Source: Streptomyces nitrosporeus (GTDB lineage: Bacteria; Actinomycetota; Actinomycetes; Streptomycetales; Streptomycetaceae). From it: 64,000 nt of DNA. A program made the position numbers and the translations under genes. The notes under the pieces were generated by a model. The model ran no database searches, was not told the origin of the DNA, and worked only from the letters and a program-made list of their open reading frames with translations. Below, piece by piece: positions 25,108 through 32,532 of this stretch; position 1 is the first letter of the stretch, and the number at the start of each line of letters is the position of its first letter. The stretch lies in NCBI RefSeq assembly GCF_008704555.1, contig NZ_CP023702.1, positions 6,424,001 through 6,488,000 of the forward strand, given 5' to 3'.

Positions 25108-25611
25108 ATGGGCATGAGCGTGACCATCTCGGCGGCGAGCGCACAGGACGTCGAGCAGATCTTCAGACTTCAGTACCTCTGTTTCCAGAGCGAGGCGGAG
25201 CTGTACGGCAACTACCGGATCGACCCGCTCACCCAGACCCTCTCCTCGGTCCGCGAGGAGGTCGCCACCGACCTGGTCTTCGTGGCCCGGCTCGGTGACG
25301 AGATCGTCGGCTCGGTGCGCGGCGCCATCGACGAGGAGGGCACCGGCCGCATCGGCAAGCTCTGCGTCCATCCGCGGCTCCAGGGCCACGGGCTGGGCAC
25401 CCGGCTGCTGCGCGCCGCCGAATCCGCCCTGGCCGGCGAGCGTGCGGCCACGCGTTTCCGGCTCCACACCGGGGAGCGCAGCGAGGGCAACCTCCGGCTC
25501 TACCGCAAGGCCGGTTACGCGCGCGTGGGCGACACCACGGGCGAGGACGGGGTGCGGCTGATCCTGCTGGAGAAGGAGGCGGCCGCACCGGAGTTCGTCG
25601 CCAGCGCCTGA
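25108..25611 (+). CDS. GNAT family N-acetyltransferase
   Basis: The 167-residue GNAT domain has IGKLCVHPRLQGHGLGTRLLRAAE with the acetyl-CoA loop QGHGLGTR, and GNLRLYRKAGYARVGD near the end. GGGAGG lies 9 bases before the chosen ATG; a second in-frame ATG is two codons later. It follows the sigma factor gene by 37 bases and may be cotranscribed. The acceptor is unknown. Confidence 0.85.
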   Translation: MGMSVTISAASAQDVEQIFRLQYLCFQSEAELYGNYRIDPLTQTLSSVREEVATDLVFVARLGDEIVGSVRGAIDEEGTGRIGKLCVHPRLQGHGLGTRLLRAAESALAGERAATRFRLHTGERSEGNLRLYRKAGYARVGDTTGEDGVRLILLEKEAAAPEFVASA

Positions 25612-25729
25612 GACCGCGACCGGCGCGGAGCCGCCGGGGGGACAGGACGACCGGCGCACGGAAGGGCCTGCGGACGGAGCGGCCGCGCGCGGAGCCGCGC
25701 GCCGGCCGCTCCGTGCCCGCCGCGCGGAC

Positions 25730-26167
25730 TCAGGCCGTACGGGCGCGGCGCAGCCAGATCATCCCGGTGACCGGCAGGATCACCGGGATGAGCAGGTAGC
25801 CCGCCCCGAAGTCCGACCACACCGTGGCGTCCGGGAAGGCCGACGGCTCCAGCAGGGTCCACGTGCCGACGACCAGCACACCGGCCAGCTCGGCCGCGCA
25901 GCACACCAGTGCCGCCCGGCGCGCCTTCTCCCCGCCCCGCACCAGCGAGTAGGTGATGAAGCCGTAGACCGCGGCCGCCACGGCCGACAGCACGTACGCC
26001 AGCGGCGCCCTGTCGAAGTCCATGATCATCTGGACGATCGAGCGGGAGGCGGCGGCCACGGTGAACACCCCGTAGAACCAGACCAGGACCCGGCCGGGCC
26101 CGCTGCCCAGCTGGAACTGCTGCTTCTGCGGAGCCTCGGGCGTGCCGGTGCGCTCGGTGTCGGTCAC
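25730..26167 (-). CDS. Small four-TM membrane protein
   Basis: The 145-residue product has a polar N-terminal 30 residues and four hydrophobic segments (VLVWFYGVFTVAAAS, LAYVLSAVAAAVYGFITYSL, ALVCCAAELAGVLVVGTW, YLLIPVILPVTGMIWL). It ends with a basic tail. The GTG start lies 2 bases after the stop of the upstream membrane gene, so the two form an operon. I do not recognise the family. Both proteins have similar topology and may work as a complex. Confidence 0.75.
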   Translation of the reverse strand: MTDTERTGTPEAPQKQQFQLGSGPGRVLVWFYGVFTVAAASRSIVQMIMDFDRAPLAYVLSAVAAAVYGFITYSLVRGGEKARRAALVCCAAELAGVLVVGTWTLLEPSAFPDATVWSDFGAGYLLIPVILPVTGMIWLRRARTA

Positions 26168-26169
26168 GG

Positions 26170-26529
26170 TCAGTTTCCCCAGATGTCGTAGAGCCGCACT
26201 TCCAGGACGGCCAGGACGACCGCCCCGGCCGCCACCGTCACCGACCCCCAGCGGGTCCGCTCGGTGAGCGACAGGAAGCCCGCCGCCGGTACCGCCGCGA
26301 AGGCGCCGACGAGATAGGCGATGAAGACCGCCATGCCCTGGTCCGGCCGCTCGCCGCGGGCCAGCTGCACCACGCCCACCACCAGCTGGGCCAGCGCCAG
26401 CACGGAGACCACGGCCATCCCGATGAAGTGCCAGTCCTTGGTGGGCTGGTCCCGGTAGGCGGCGAATCCGCACCAGGCGGCGAGGGCGAGCGCGGTCACG
26501 GCGACCGCGACCGTCAGGGCGTCGAGCAT
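26170..26529 (-). CDS. Small four-TM membrane protein
   Basis: The 119-residue product has four predicted membrane helices starting immediately after the N-terminus (LDALTVAVAVTALALAAW, FIGMAVVSVLALAQLVVGVV, VFIAYLVGAFAAVPAAGFL, SVTVAAGAVVLAVLEV). The ATG at 26529 is chosen because the upstream extension of the frame is Arg/Pro nonsense. It is the first gene of a two-gene operon with the 145-residue protein. The function is unknown. Confidence 0.75.
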   Translation of the reverse strand: MLDALTVAVAVTALALAAWCGFAAYRDQPTKDWHFIGMAVVSVLALAQLVVGVVQLARGERPDQGMAVFIAYLVGAFAAVPAAGFLSLTERTRWGSVTVAAGAVVLAVLEVRLYDIWGN

Positions 26530-26879
26530 GGACCGAGGGTAGTACGGGCGGCGGGCGCCCCCGCGCACGGGCCCCGTACGCCCGCGACCGGGCGGGCGGG
26601 GCCGCGCACGGGCCGTGCCGGGCGGGGCCGCACGGGCCGTGCCGGTGGGCGGCCCGTCCGGGAATCGTGGCCTTGGCCACAGCGGCCCCGCCCCCGACCC
26701 TCTGTCCGGCGCGACCGGCCGGAACTTCACCACTGCGAAATGATTTGGATCAACACAGGTCAGCGCGGTTCCAACAGCAAAGTGGAGTGAGGTGTCCGGG
26801 GCTGGGCACCCCCGTCCGGCGCTGTCCGCTATGCGGACAGTCTGGCCGGCCCCCCGGCGGTGTCTGTTTTACTGGGCCC
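26530..26879. other. 350-bp divergent intergenic region
   Basis: It contains the upstream regions of the small membrane-protein operon (minus) and the met operon (plus). A GC-rich tandem duplication (26593-26618 and 26619-26642) is followed by an AT-richer stretch at about 26738-26790, which is unusual for this genome. The palindrome at 26822-26840 and a TTTACT at 26868-26873 come next. Confidence 0.6.
26822..26840 (+). promoter_or_regulatory. Perfect palindrome upstream of the met leader
   Basis: CTGTCCGCTATGCGGACAG has 8-bp perfect arms around TAT. It lies 27 bases before the -10-like TTTACT and 39 bases before the leader-peptide ATG, a position suited to an activator or repressor of the metNIQ operon. 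I do not recognise the protein that would bind it. Confidence 0.6.
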
Positions 26880-26966
26880 ATGACCACGACGAGCTACCGC
26901 AGCCCTGCGACCGAGGCGGACACCACGCCCGGTGCTCGTTGTATGTGTCGAATGCGCGCCTTCTGA
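26880..26966 (+). CDS. Cysteine-containing leader peptide upstream of metNIQ
   Basis: The 28-codon reading frame starts MTTTSYRSP and ends ARCMCRMRAF followed by TGA. The terminal block has two Cys and two Met codons (TGT ATG TGT CGA ATG). Short actinobacterial leader peptides with clustered Cys codons precede sulfur-metabolism genes and act by attenuation. Here the cluster would let ribosome stalling report cysteine (or methionine) charging to the methionine importer behind it. There is no Shine-Dalgarno motif; TTTACT ends 6 bases before the ATG, so the message is probably leaderless. Confidence 0.7.
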   Translation: MTTTSYRSPATEADTTPGARCMCRMRAF

Positions 26967-26980
26967 GGGCCCACGCCTGA

Positions 26981-27031
26981 TCTCGCGCCCCGAAGCGAGA
27001 CCGAGCCCGTGCCGTCCGCACCCGTGCGGAC
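26981..27031 (+). other. Two hairpins between leader peptide and metN
   Basis: TCTCGC/GCGAGA (26981-26986 with 26995-27000) and GTCCGCA/TGCGGAC (27014-27020 with 27025-27031) form consecutive stem-loops shortly after the leader-peptide stop. They are candidates for the anti-terminator/terminator or RBS-masking element of an attenuator. The 223-base gap before metN is long for this genome. Confidence 0.45.
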
Positions 27032-27189
27032 CGGAGCAGGCCCGAGCACGCGTCACCCCGGACATACCGGGCCAGGACGTGCCGAGACCCCACCGGTCGG
27101 CCACCGGAACACCGGAGACGGTCTCCTCGGACGAACGCCCCGTGCCCGGCGGACACCGCGCCGCGCACTCGACAGCGACGGAAACCCCT

Positions 27190-28257
27190 GTGATCACCAC
27201 CTCGGGCCTCACGAAGGTCTACCAGTCACGCGGCCGTGAGGTCACCGCCCTGGACGGCGTCGACCTCCACGTACGCGAAGGCGAGGTCTACGGCGTCATC
27301 GGCCAGAGCGGCGCCGGGAAGTCCTCCCTCATCCGCTGCGTCAACCTCCTCGAACGCCCCACCTCCGGCACCGTCACGGTCGCCGGCCAGGACCTGACCG
27401 CCCTCGCGGGCCGGGGCAGGCGGGCGGGCAGGGAGCTCCGCGAGGCGCGCAGCCGCATCGGCATGGTCTTCCAGCACTTCAACCTGCTGTCCTCACGGAC
27501 CGTCCGGGCCAACGTCGAACTCCCCCTGGAGATCCTCGGCGTCCCGGCGGCGGCCCGCAGCCGCAAGGCCCTCGAACTCCTCGACCTCGTCGGCCTCGCC
27601 GACAAGGCGAAGGCCTACCCCGGACAGCTCTCCGGAGGGCAGAAGCAGCGCGTCGGCATCGCCCGCGCCCTGGCCGGCGACCCGAAGGTACTGCTCTCCG
27701 ACGAGGCGACCTCCGCACTCGACCCCGAGACCACCCGCTCCATCCTCCAGCTGCTGCGCGACATCAACCGGGAACTCGGCCTCACCGTCCTGCTCATCAC
27801 GCACGAGATGGACGTCGTCAAGACCGTCTGCGACTCCGCGGCACTGATGAGGAAGGGCCGCGTCGTCGAATCCGGCACCGTCAGCGGACTGCTGGCCACG
27901 CCCGGATCCGAACTGGCCCACGAACTCTTCCCCGTCGGCGGCACGGCGTCCGGCCCCGACAGCACCGTCGTCGACGTCACCTTCCACGGCGAGGCCGCCG
28001 CCCGCCCCGTCATCTCGCAGCTCTCCCGTACCTACAACATCGACATCTCGATCCTCGGCGCGGCCATGGACACCGTCGGCGGCAAGCAGATCGGCCGTAT
28101 GCGGATCGAACTGCCCGGCCGCTACGAGGACAACGTCGTGCCCATCGGCTTCCTGCGCGAACAGGGCCTCCAGGCCGAAGCCGTCGACGCCGGCCCCGGG
28201 ACCGCCCCGGCCCCCGCGCGAACCCCCGACCCGCTCACCAAGGAGGTGGCGAAGTGA
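27190..28257 (+). CDS. metN: Methionine ABC transporter ATP-binding protein
   Basis: The 355-residue ATPase has Walker A GQSGAGKSS (38-46), Q-loop MVFQHFNLL, signature LSGGQ (147-151), Walker B LLSDEAT (168-174) and H-loop ITHEMD. After about residue 260 comes a NIL regulatory domain (VVDVTFHGEAAARPVISQL and on), which in MetN binds methionine and inhibits transport. The start is GTG; the upstream open frame runs through the leader hairpins and is not coding-like. It is the first gene of metNIQ. Confidence 0.95.
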   Translation: MITTSGLTKVYQSRGREVTALDGVDLHVREGEVYGVIGQSGAGKSSLIRCVNLLERPTSGTVTVAGQDLTALAGRGRRAGRELREARSRIGMVFQHFNLLSSRTVRANVELPLEILGVPAAARSRKALELLDLVGLADKAKAYPGQLSGGQKQRVGIARALAGDPKVLLSDEATSALDPETTRSILQLLRDINRELGLTVLLITHEMDVVKTVCDSAALMRKGRVVESGTVSGLLATPGSELAHELFPVGGTASGPDSTVVDVTFHGEAAARPVISQLSRTYNIDISILGAAMDTVGGKQIGRMRIELPGRYEDNVVPIGFLREQGLQAEAVDAGPGTAPAPARTPDPLTKEVAK

Positions 28258-28925
28258 CCTGGTCCGAAATGCAGCCACTGCTCACCCAGGGAACCGTCGA
28301 CACCCTCTACATGGTGCTCTGGTCCGCCCTGGTCACCGTCGCCGGCGGACTGCCGCTGGGCATCCTGCTGGTCCTCACCGACAAGGGCGGACTGCTCCAG
28401 AACATCGTGGTGAACAAGGTCGTCGGCGCGATCGTGAACATCGGCCGCTCGCTGCCGTTCATCATCCTGCTGATCGCCATCATCCCCTTCACCACCTGGG
28501 TCGTCGGCACCTTCATCGGCCCGTCCGCCATGATCGTGCCCCTCGCGGTGGGCGCCGTCCCGTTCTTCGCCCGGCTCGTCGAGACCGCCGTCCGCGAGGT
28601 CGACCACGGACTGGTCGAGGCCGTCCAGTCGATGGGCGGATCCGTCCCGACCATCGTCCGCAAGGTCCTGCTGCCCCAGGCCCTGCCCTCGCTCGTCGCC
28701 GGCGTCACCACCACCGTCATCGTGCTCATCGGCTACTCCGCGATGGCCGGCGCGGTCGGCGGCGAAGGGCTCGGCTCCCTGGCCATCACCAACGGCTTCC
28801 AGCGCTTCGACAACCGGTTCATGGTCGTCACCGTCGTCCTGCTGGTCGTCATCGTGACCGTGGTCCAGCTGATCGGCGACACCGCCGTACGCCTGCTGGC
28901 CCGCCGGGGCCGCGCCACCTCCTGA
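28254..28925 (+). CDS. metI: Methionine ABC transporter permease
   Basis: The 223-residue product has five to six membrane segments and the typical MetI start (MQPLLTQGTVDTLYMVLWSALVTVAGGLPLGILL in part). The EAA-type loop VEAVQSMGGSVPTIVRKVLLPQALPSLVAG contacts the ATPase. The GTG start overlaps the metN stop as GTGA. It forms the membrane channel for D/L-methionine uptake with MetN and MetQ. Confidence 0.95.
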   Translation: MTWSEMQPLLTQGTVDTLYMVLWSALVTVAGGLPLGILLVLTDKGGLLQNIVVNKVVGAIVNIGRSLPFIILLIAIIPFTTWVVGTFIGPSAMIVPLAVGAVPFFARLVETAVREVDHGLVEAVQSMGGSVPTIVRKVLLPQALPSLVAGVTTTVIVLIGYSAMAGAVGGEGLGSLAITNGFQRFDNRFMVVTVVLLVVIVTVVQLIGDTAVRLLARRGRATS

Positions 28926-28998
28926 CCACCCCTCCCCATGAAGCCCGAACTCCTTGTCCGGGCGCACCACCAGTCACCACCGGAAAGAGGCACTCTTC

Positions 28999-29859
28999 GT
29001 GCGTAAGAACATCAAGCTCACCGCCGCCGCGGCCGCGACCGCCGCGCTCGCCCTCGGCCTCAGCGCCTGCGGCACCGACTCCGACCCGGCCGCCAAGAGC
29101 GGCTCCGGCGCCGACGCGTCCGGGCCCCTCGTCGTCGCCGCGTCCCCGACGCCGCACGCCGACATCCTGAACTACGTCAAGGACAACCTGGCCGAGAAGG
29201 CCGGCCTCGACCTGGAGGTCAAGGAGTTCACGGACTACGTCCTGCCGAACACCGCCACCGAGAGCGGCCAGGTCGACGCCAACTTCTTCCAGCACAAGCC
29301 CTACCTGGACGACTTCAACAAGAAGAACGGCACCCACATCGTGCCGGTCGTCGACGTCCACCTGGAGCCCCTCGGCCTCTACTCCAAAACGGTCAAGGAC
29401 CTGAAGGACATCAAGCCCGGCCAGACCGTCGCCGTCCCCAACGACACCACCAACGAGGGCCGCGCGCTCCAGCTGCTCGCCGCGAACGGCCTGATCACCG
29501 TCAAGGACGGCGTCGGCACCAACGCCAAGCTCAGCGACATCACGGACAAGAAGGGGCTGGAGTTCAAGGAGCTGGAGGCCGCGACCGTGCCCCGCGCCCT
29601 CGGTGACGTCGACGCCGCCGTCATCAACGGCAACTACGCCATCGAGGCCGACCTGAAGCCCGGTCAGGACGCGCTCGCGCTGGAGGACGCCGACGGCAAC
29701 CCCTACGCCAACTTCCTCGCCGTCAAGGAGGGCAACGAGAAGGACGCCCGCGTCCAGAAGCTGGTGAAGCTCCTCAACAGCGACGAGGTCAAGAAGTACA
29801 TCGAGGACACCTACCAGGGCTCGATCGTCCCCGCCTTCGGAGCGCCCGCCGCCTCCTGA
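28999..29859 (+). CDS. metQ: Methionine-binding lipoprotein
   Basis: The 286-residue NlpA/MetQ-family protein begins with a lipoprotein signal ending LSAC, with Cys24 as the lipidation site. The binding domain shows VVAASPTPHADILNYVKDNL, FTDYVLPNTATESGQVDANFFQHKPYL (in part) and the late NPYANFLAVKEGNE. It delivers methionine to MetNI. The GTG start follows GAAAGAGG. The gap after metI is 73 bases, with no terminator seen, so all three genes are one operon. Confidence 0.95.
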   Translation: MRKNIKLTAAAAATAALALGLSACGTDSDPAAKSGSGADASGPLVVAASPTPHADILNYVKDNLAEKAGLDLEVKEFTDYVLPNTATESGQVDANFFQHKPYLDDFNKKNGTHIVPVVDVHLEPLGLYSKTVKDLKDIKPGQTVAVPNDTTNEGRALQLLAANGLITVKDGVGTNAKLSDITDKKGLEFKELEAATVPRALGDVDAAVINGNYAIEADLKPGQDALALEDADGNPYANFLAVKEGNEKDARVQKLVKLLNSDEVKKYIEDTYQGSIVPAFGAPAAS

Positions 29860-29876
29860 CCCCGAAGTCCCGTGCC

Positions 29877-29915
29877 GCGGGCCCCGTACACCCCCACCGG
29901 GTGTGCGGGGCCCGC
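29877..29915 (+). terminator. Terminator of metNIQ
   Basis: GCGGGCCCCGTACAC (29877-29891) pairs with GTGTGCGGGGCCCGC (29901-29915), 15 bp with one G-T pair and a 9-base loop, 17 bases after the metQ stop. Confidence 0.8.
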
Positions 29916-29996
29916 CCGCGTGGACCCGGCCATGCGCGCCCCGGGGCCGATGCTGCATGCTGGTGCCTTTACAGGGCCTTCGGTACGGAGCTGCGC

Positions 29997-30647
29997 ATGA
30001 CTTCCACCTTCCCGTCCATCTCCATCAGCACGGACAGGTTGGTGCTGCGTCCCTTCGACATGGCGGACGTCCCCGCGTACATCGAGATGATGAACGACGA
30101 GGCGGTCGTCGCCTCGACCGACGCCCCCCACCCCTACACGCAGACCGACGCCGAACGGTGGGTCCGCAGGATCGCCCCCGCCGAACGCACCCACGGCCAC
30201 GGCATCGTCCTCGCCGTCACCGAGTTCCTCACCCAGCGCCTCGTCGGCTCCGTCCGGCTCCTGAACACCGACTGGCGCACCCGGTCCACCGAGGTCCGCT
30301 ACATCACCGCCCCCTGGGCACGCGGCGAGGGGTACGCCACCGAAGCGGTGCTCGCCGTCGCCGAATGGCTCTTCCGCGACCAGACGTTCGAACGCATCGA
30401 GCTGCGCACCTCCGCCGACAACACCTCCGCCCAGCAGGTCGCGCAGAAACTGGGCTGCATCAGCGAGGGCGTCCTGCGCAACGCGCGGATAGCGCGGACC
30501 CGCACCGACAACGGCACCGACGGCGGCTGGACCGACATCAGGACCGACCTCATCGTCTGGGGCCTGCTGCCCGAGGACCTGGAGGGCGTCGCCGAACAGC
30601 TCGCCGGCGCGGGCGGCTACGGCCCCTACGACGACTGGACCCGCTGA
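29997..30647 (+). CDS. RimJ/RimL-like GNAT acetyltransferase
   Basis: The 216-residue product opens with the subgroup-typical STDRLVLRPFDMADVPAYIEMM and has VRYITAPWARGEGYATEAVLAVAEWLF with the acetyl-CoA loop ARGEGYAT, then FERIELRTSADNTSAQQVAQKLG. This is the ribosomal-protein N-acetyltransferase-like GNAT branch, which also includes many small-molecule acetyltransferases. A 30-residue acidic C-terminal tail is extra. It is monocistronic between terminator and intergenic spacer. Confidence 0.85.
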   Translation: MTSTFPSISISTDRLVLRPFDMADVPAYIEMMNDEAVVASTDAPHPYTQTDAERWVRRIAPAERTHGHGIVLAVTEFLTQRLVGSVRLLNTDWRTRSTEVRYITAPWARGEGYATEAVLAVAEWLFRDQTFERIELRTSADNTSAQQVAQKLGCISEGVLRNARIARTRTDNGTDGGWTDIRTDLIVWGLLPEDLEGVAEQLAGAGGYGPYDDWTR

Positions 30648-30958
30648 CGGCCCGGTCCCGCCGAGGACACGGCCACCAGGGACTGCGGTACGGTCCACGA
30701 CCCCGCCCCCGGCCACCGGCGTACGAGGCGTCCCGCCGCCCGGCCCGGACCGTCCGCCCCCGCGAAGCCCACGGTCCGCCTGCCGTGAAGCCCACCGCCT
30801 GCCGTGAAGCCCGCCGCCCGCCCGGGAGAGCCCGCCGCCGGGCCGGGCGCGCTCCAGGAAGCCACCGGCCGGACGCGGGCACGGACCGGCTACGCTCACC
30901 CTTGCTCCCGCCGCCCGGCCCGGAGCCCCCGCCCCGCGAACCCTGGAGAACCCCCACG
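30648..30958. other. 311-bp intergenic region upstream of cobL
   Basis: It is C-rich with no coding pattern. It contains a 19-bp tandem repeat (CTGCCGTGAAGCCCACCGC at 30780-30798, repeated with one change at 30799-30817) and a diverged relative at about 30760. I looked for the conserved elements of a cobalamin riboswitch and did not find them. No clear promoter is visible. Confidence 0.6.
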
Positions 30959-32194
30959 ATGTCCGACCGGGTCACGGTGATCGGCTGGGACGGCTCGCCG
31001 CTGACCACGGCGGCCACGGCCGCGCTCTCCGCCGCCACCCTCGTCGCCGGAGCCGCCCACCACCTCGCGCTCCCCGAGGTCCCCGAAAACGCCGAACGCA
31101 TCCGCCTCGGCAGCGTCGACCTCGCGGCCCGCAGGATCGCCGGCCACCGCGGCACCGCCGTCGTCCTCGCCGACGGCGACCCCGGCTTCTTCGGCGTCGT
31201 ACGCACCCTGCGCGCGCCCGAACACGGACTCGAGGTGGAGGTCGTGCCCGCCGTCTCCTCCGTGGCCACCGCCTTCGCCCGCGCCGGGATGCCCTGGGAC
31301 GACGCCCAGACCGTCGTCGCCCACCCCCGCACCCTGCGCCGCGCGGTCAACGTCTGCCGCGCCCACCACAAGGTCGCCGTCCTCACCTCACCCGGAGCCG
31401 GACCCGCCGAACTCGCCCTCCTCCTCGAAGGCGTGCACCGCACCTTCGTCATCTGCGAGGAACTCGGCACCGCCCGCGAACGCGTCACCGTTCTCACCTC
31501 CGACAAGACCGCCGACCACGCCTGGCGCGACCCCAACGTCGTCCTCGTCATCGGCGGCGGTCCCGAGACCACCGCCGGCGGCGCCTGGTTCGCCGGGCGC
31601 AACCCCGTGCCCCCGCGGGGAGTCCGCGGCTGGGCACTGCCCGCCGCCGCGTACGCCCCCCGGGAGGGCGGCGCCCAGGTGCCCGCCGAGGGGGAGTCGC
31701 CCGAACTGCGGGCCGCCCAGCTGGCCCGGCTGGGCCCGCGGACCGGCGACCTCGTCTGGGACATCGGCTCGGGCTCCGGAGCCCTCGCCGTGGAGGCGGC
31801 GCGCTTCGGCGCCGCGGTCCTGGCCGTGGACAGCGACCCGGACGCCTGCGCCCGTACGACGGCCGCGGCCCGCGCCTTCCAGGTGCCCGTCCAGGTCGTC
31901 CGGGGCAGCGCCCCGCACGTCCTGGAACGGCTCCCCGAACCCGACGTGGTGCGCATCGGGGGCGGCGGGGTCCCCGTCGTCACCGCCGTCGCCGCCCGGC
32001 GGCCGGAACGCATCGTCACCCACGCCTCGAACCGCGACGAGGCCGAAGCCCTGGGCAAGGCGCTCGGCGAGAACGGCTACGCCGTCGAGTGCGCCCTGCT
32101 CCAGTCCGTCGCCCTGGACACCTCCGCCTGGCGGGAGCGCGAACGCTCCGTCGTCTTCCTGCTTTCCGCGGTCCGTTCCGACCTCGCCCCCTGA
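30959..32194 (+). CDS. cobL: Precorrin-6Y C5,15-methyltransferase (decarboxylating), CbiE-CbiT fusion
   Basis: The 411-residue product joins a CbiE-type tetrapyrrole methylase (residues 1-about 205: VTVIGWDGSPL, VVLADGDPGFFGVVRTL, VVPAVSSVATAFARAGMPWDD) to a CbiT-type Rossmann methyltransferase (about 225-411: LVWDIGSGSGALAVEAAR, SAM-binding). It methylates C5 and C15 of precorrin-6Y and decarboxylates it in cobalamin synthesis. It lies upstream of the BluB-CobT and CysG genes, forming a small cobalamin/sirohaem group on the same strand. Confidence 0.93.
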   Translation: MSDRVTVIGWDGSPLTTAATAALSAATLVAGAAHHLALPEVPENAERIRLGSVDLAARRIAGHRGTAVVLADGDPGFFGVVRTLRAPEHGLEVEVVPAVSSVATAFARAGMPWDDAQTVVAHPRTLRRAVNVCRAHHKVAVLTSPGAGPAELALLLEGVHRTFVICEELGTARERVTVLTSDKTADHAWRDPNVVLVIGGGPETTAGGAWFAGRNPVPPRGVRGWALPAAAYAPREGGAQVPAEGESPELRAAQLARLGPRTGDLVWDIGSGSGALAVEAARFGAAVLAVDSDPDACARTTAAARAFQVPVQVVRGSAPHVLERLPEPDVVRIGGGGVPVVTAVAARRPERIVTHASNRDEAEALGKALGENGYAVECALLQSVALDTSAWRERERSVVFLLSAVRSDLAP

Positions 32195-32528
32195 CCCGTT
32201 CGCCGCGGAGCGCGAGGTAGGCTGAGCGATTGTTGTACCGCGCCCGGCCGTTCGACGGTTCGTTCGTCAATGTCCGGAAAAGTGGAGAGTTTTGGTCCGC
32301 GATGTGGTACGGCGCACCTGGGGGACGCGCAACGTGGCGCAGTCCACAACGAGCCGTGACGGAACGGCCTTCCGCTCCGGCGGAAGGCCGCGAGAATGGA
32401 CACGATCCGCGCGCGTCTCGTGCCGCGCGGCGTGCCCGCTCGTTGTTCTCGACGAGCACCCGCGTGCCGTGGTTCCGGCACCCCGGGCGAAGGGCCGAAG
32501 GAGCACTGACGATGGGCGAGGGGTACGC
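32195..32528. other. 334-bp structured leader region upstream of cobT
   Basis: No gene is convincing here apart from the tiny frame at 32512. A very stable hairpin at 32365-32390 (11-bp stem, TCCG tetraloop) and an AT-richer patch at about 32265-32305 suggest a structured 5' leader. Standard cobalamin-riboswitch motifs are not recognisable. Confidence 0.5.
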
Positions 32529-32532
32529 ATGA
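32512..32532 (+). CDS. Possible six-residue upstream ORF overlapping the cobT start
   Basis: ATG at 32512 lies 8 bases after a strong GAAGGAG and encodes MGEGYA, ending in a TGA that overlaps the cobT ATG as ATGA. The cobT ATG itself has only GAGGGG 5 bases away. The layout suggests translational coupling of cobT to this mini-ORF. Alternatively the strong Shine-Dalgarno simply serves cobT at long spacing. Confidence 0.3.
   Translation: MGEGYA

Noticed and set aside
26967..27189. SAM riboswitch before metN
   Set aside because: The stems present are short simple hairpins without the multi-helix SAM core; a leader peptide explains the region better.
30648..32528. Cobalamin riboswitch near cobL or cobT
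   Set aside because: I searched the leaders by eye for the B12-box and the conserved core but found no convincing match. A covariance-model search would settle it.
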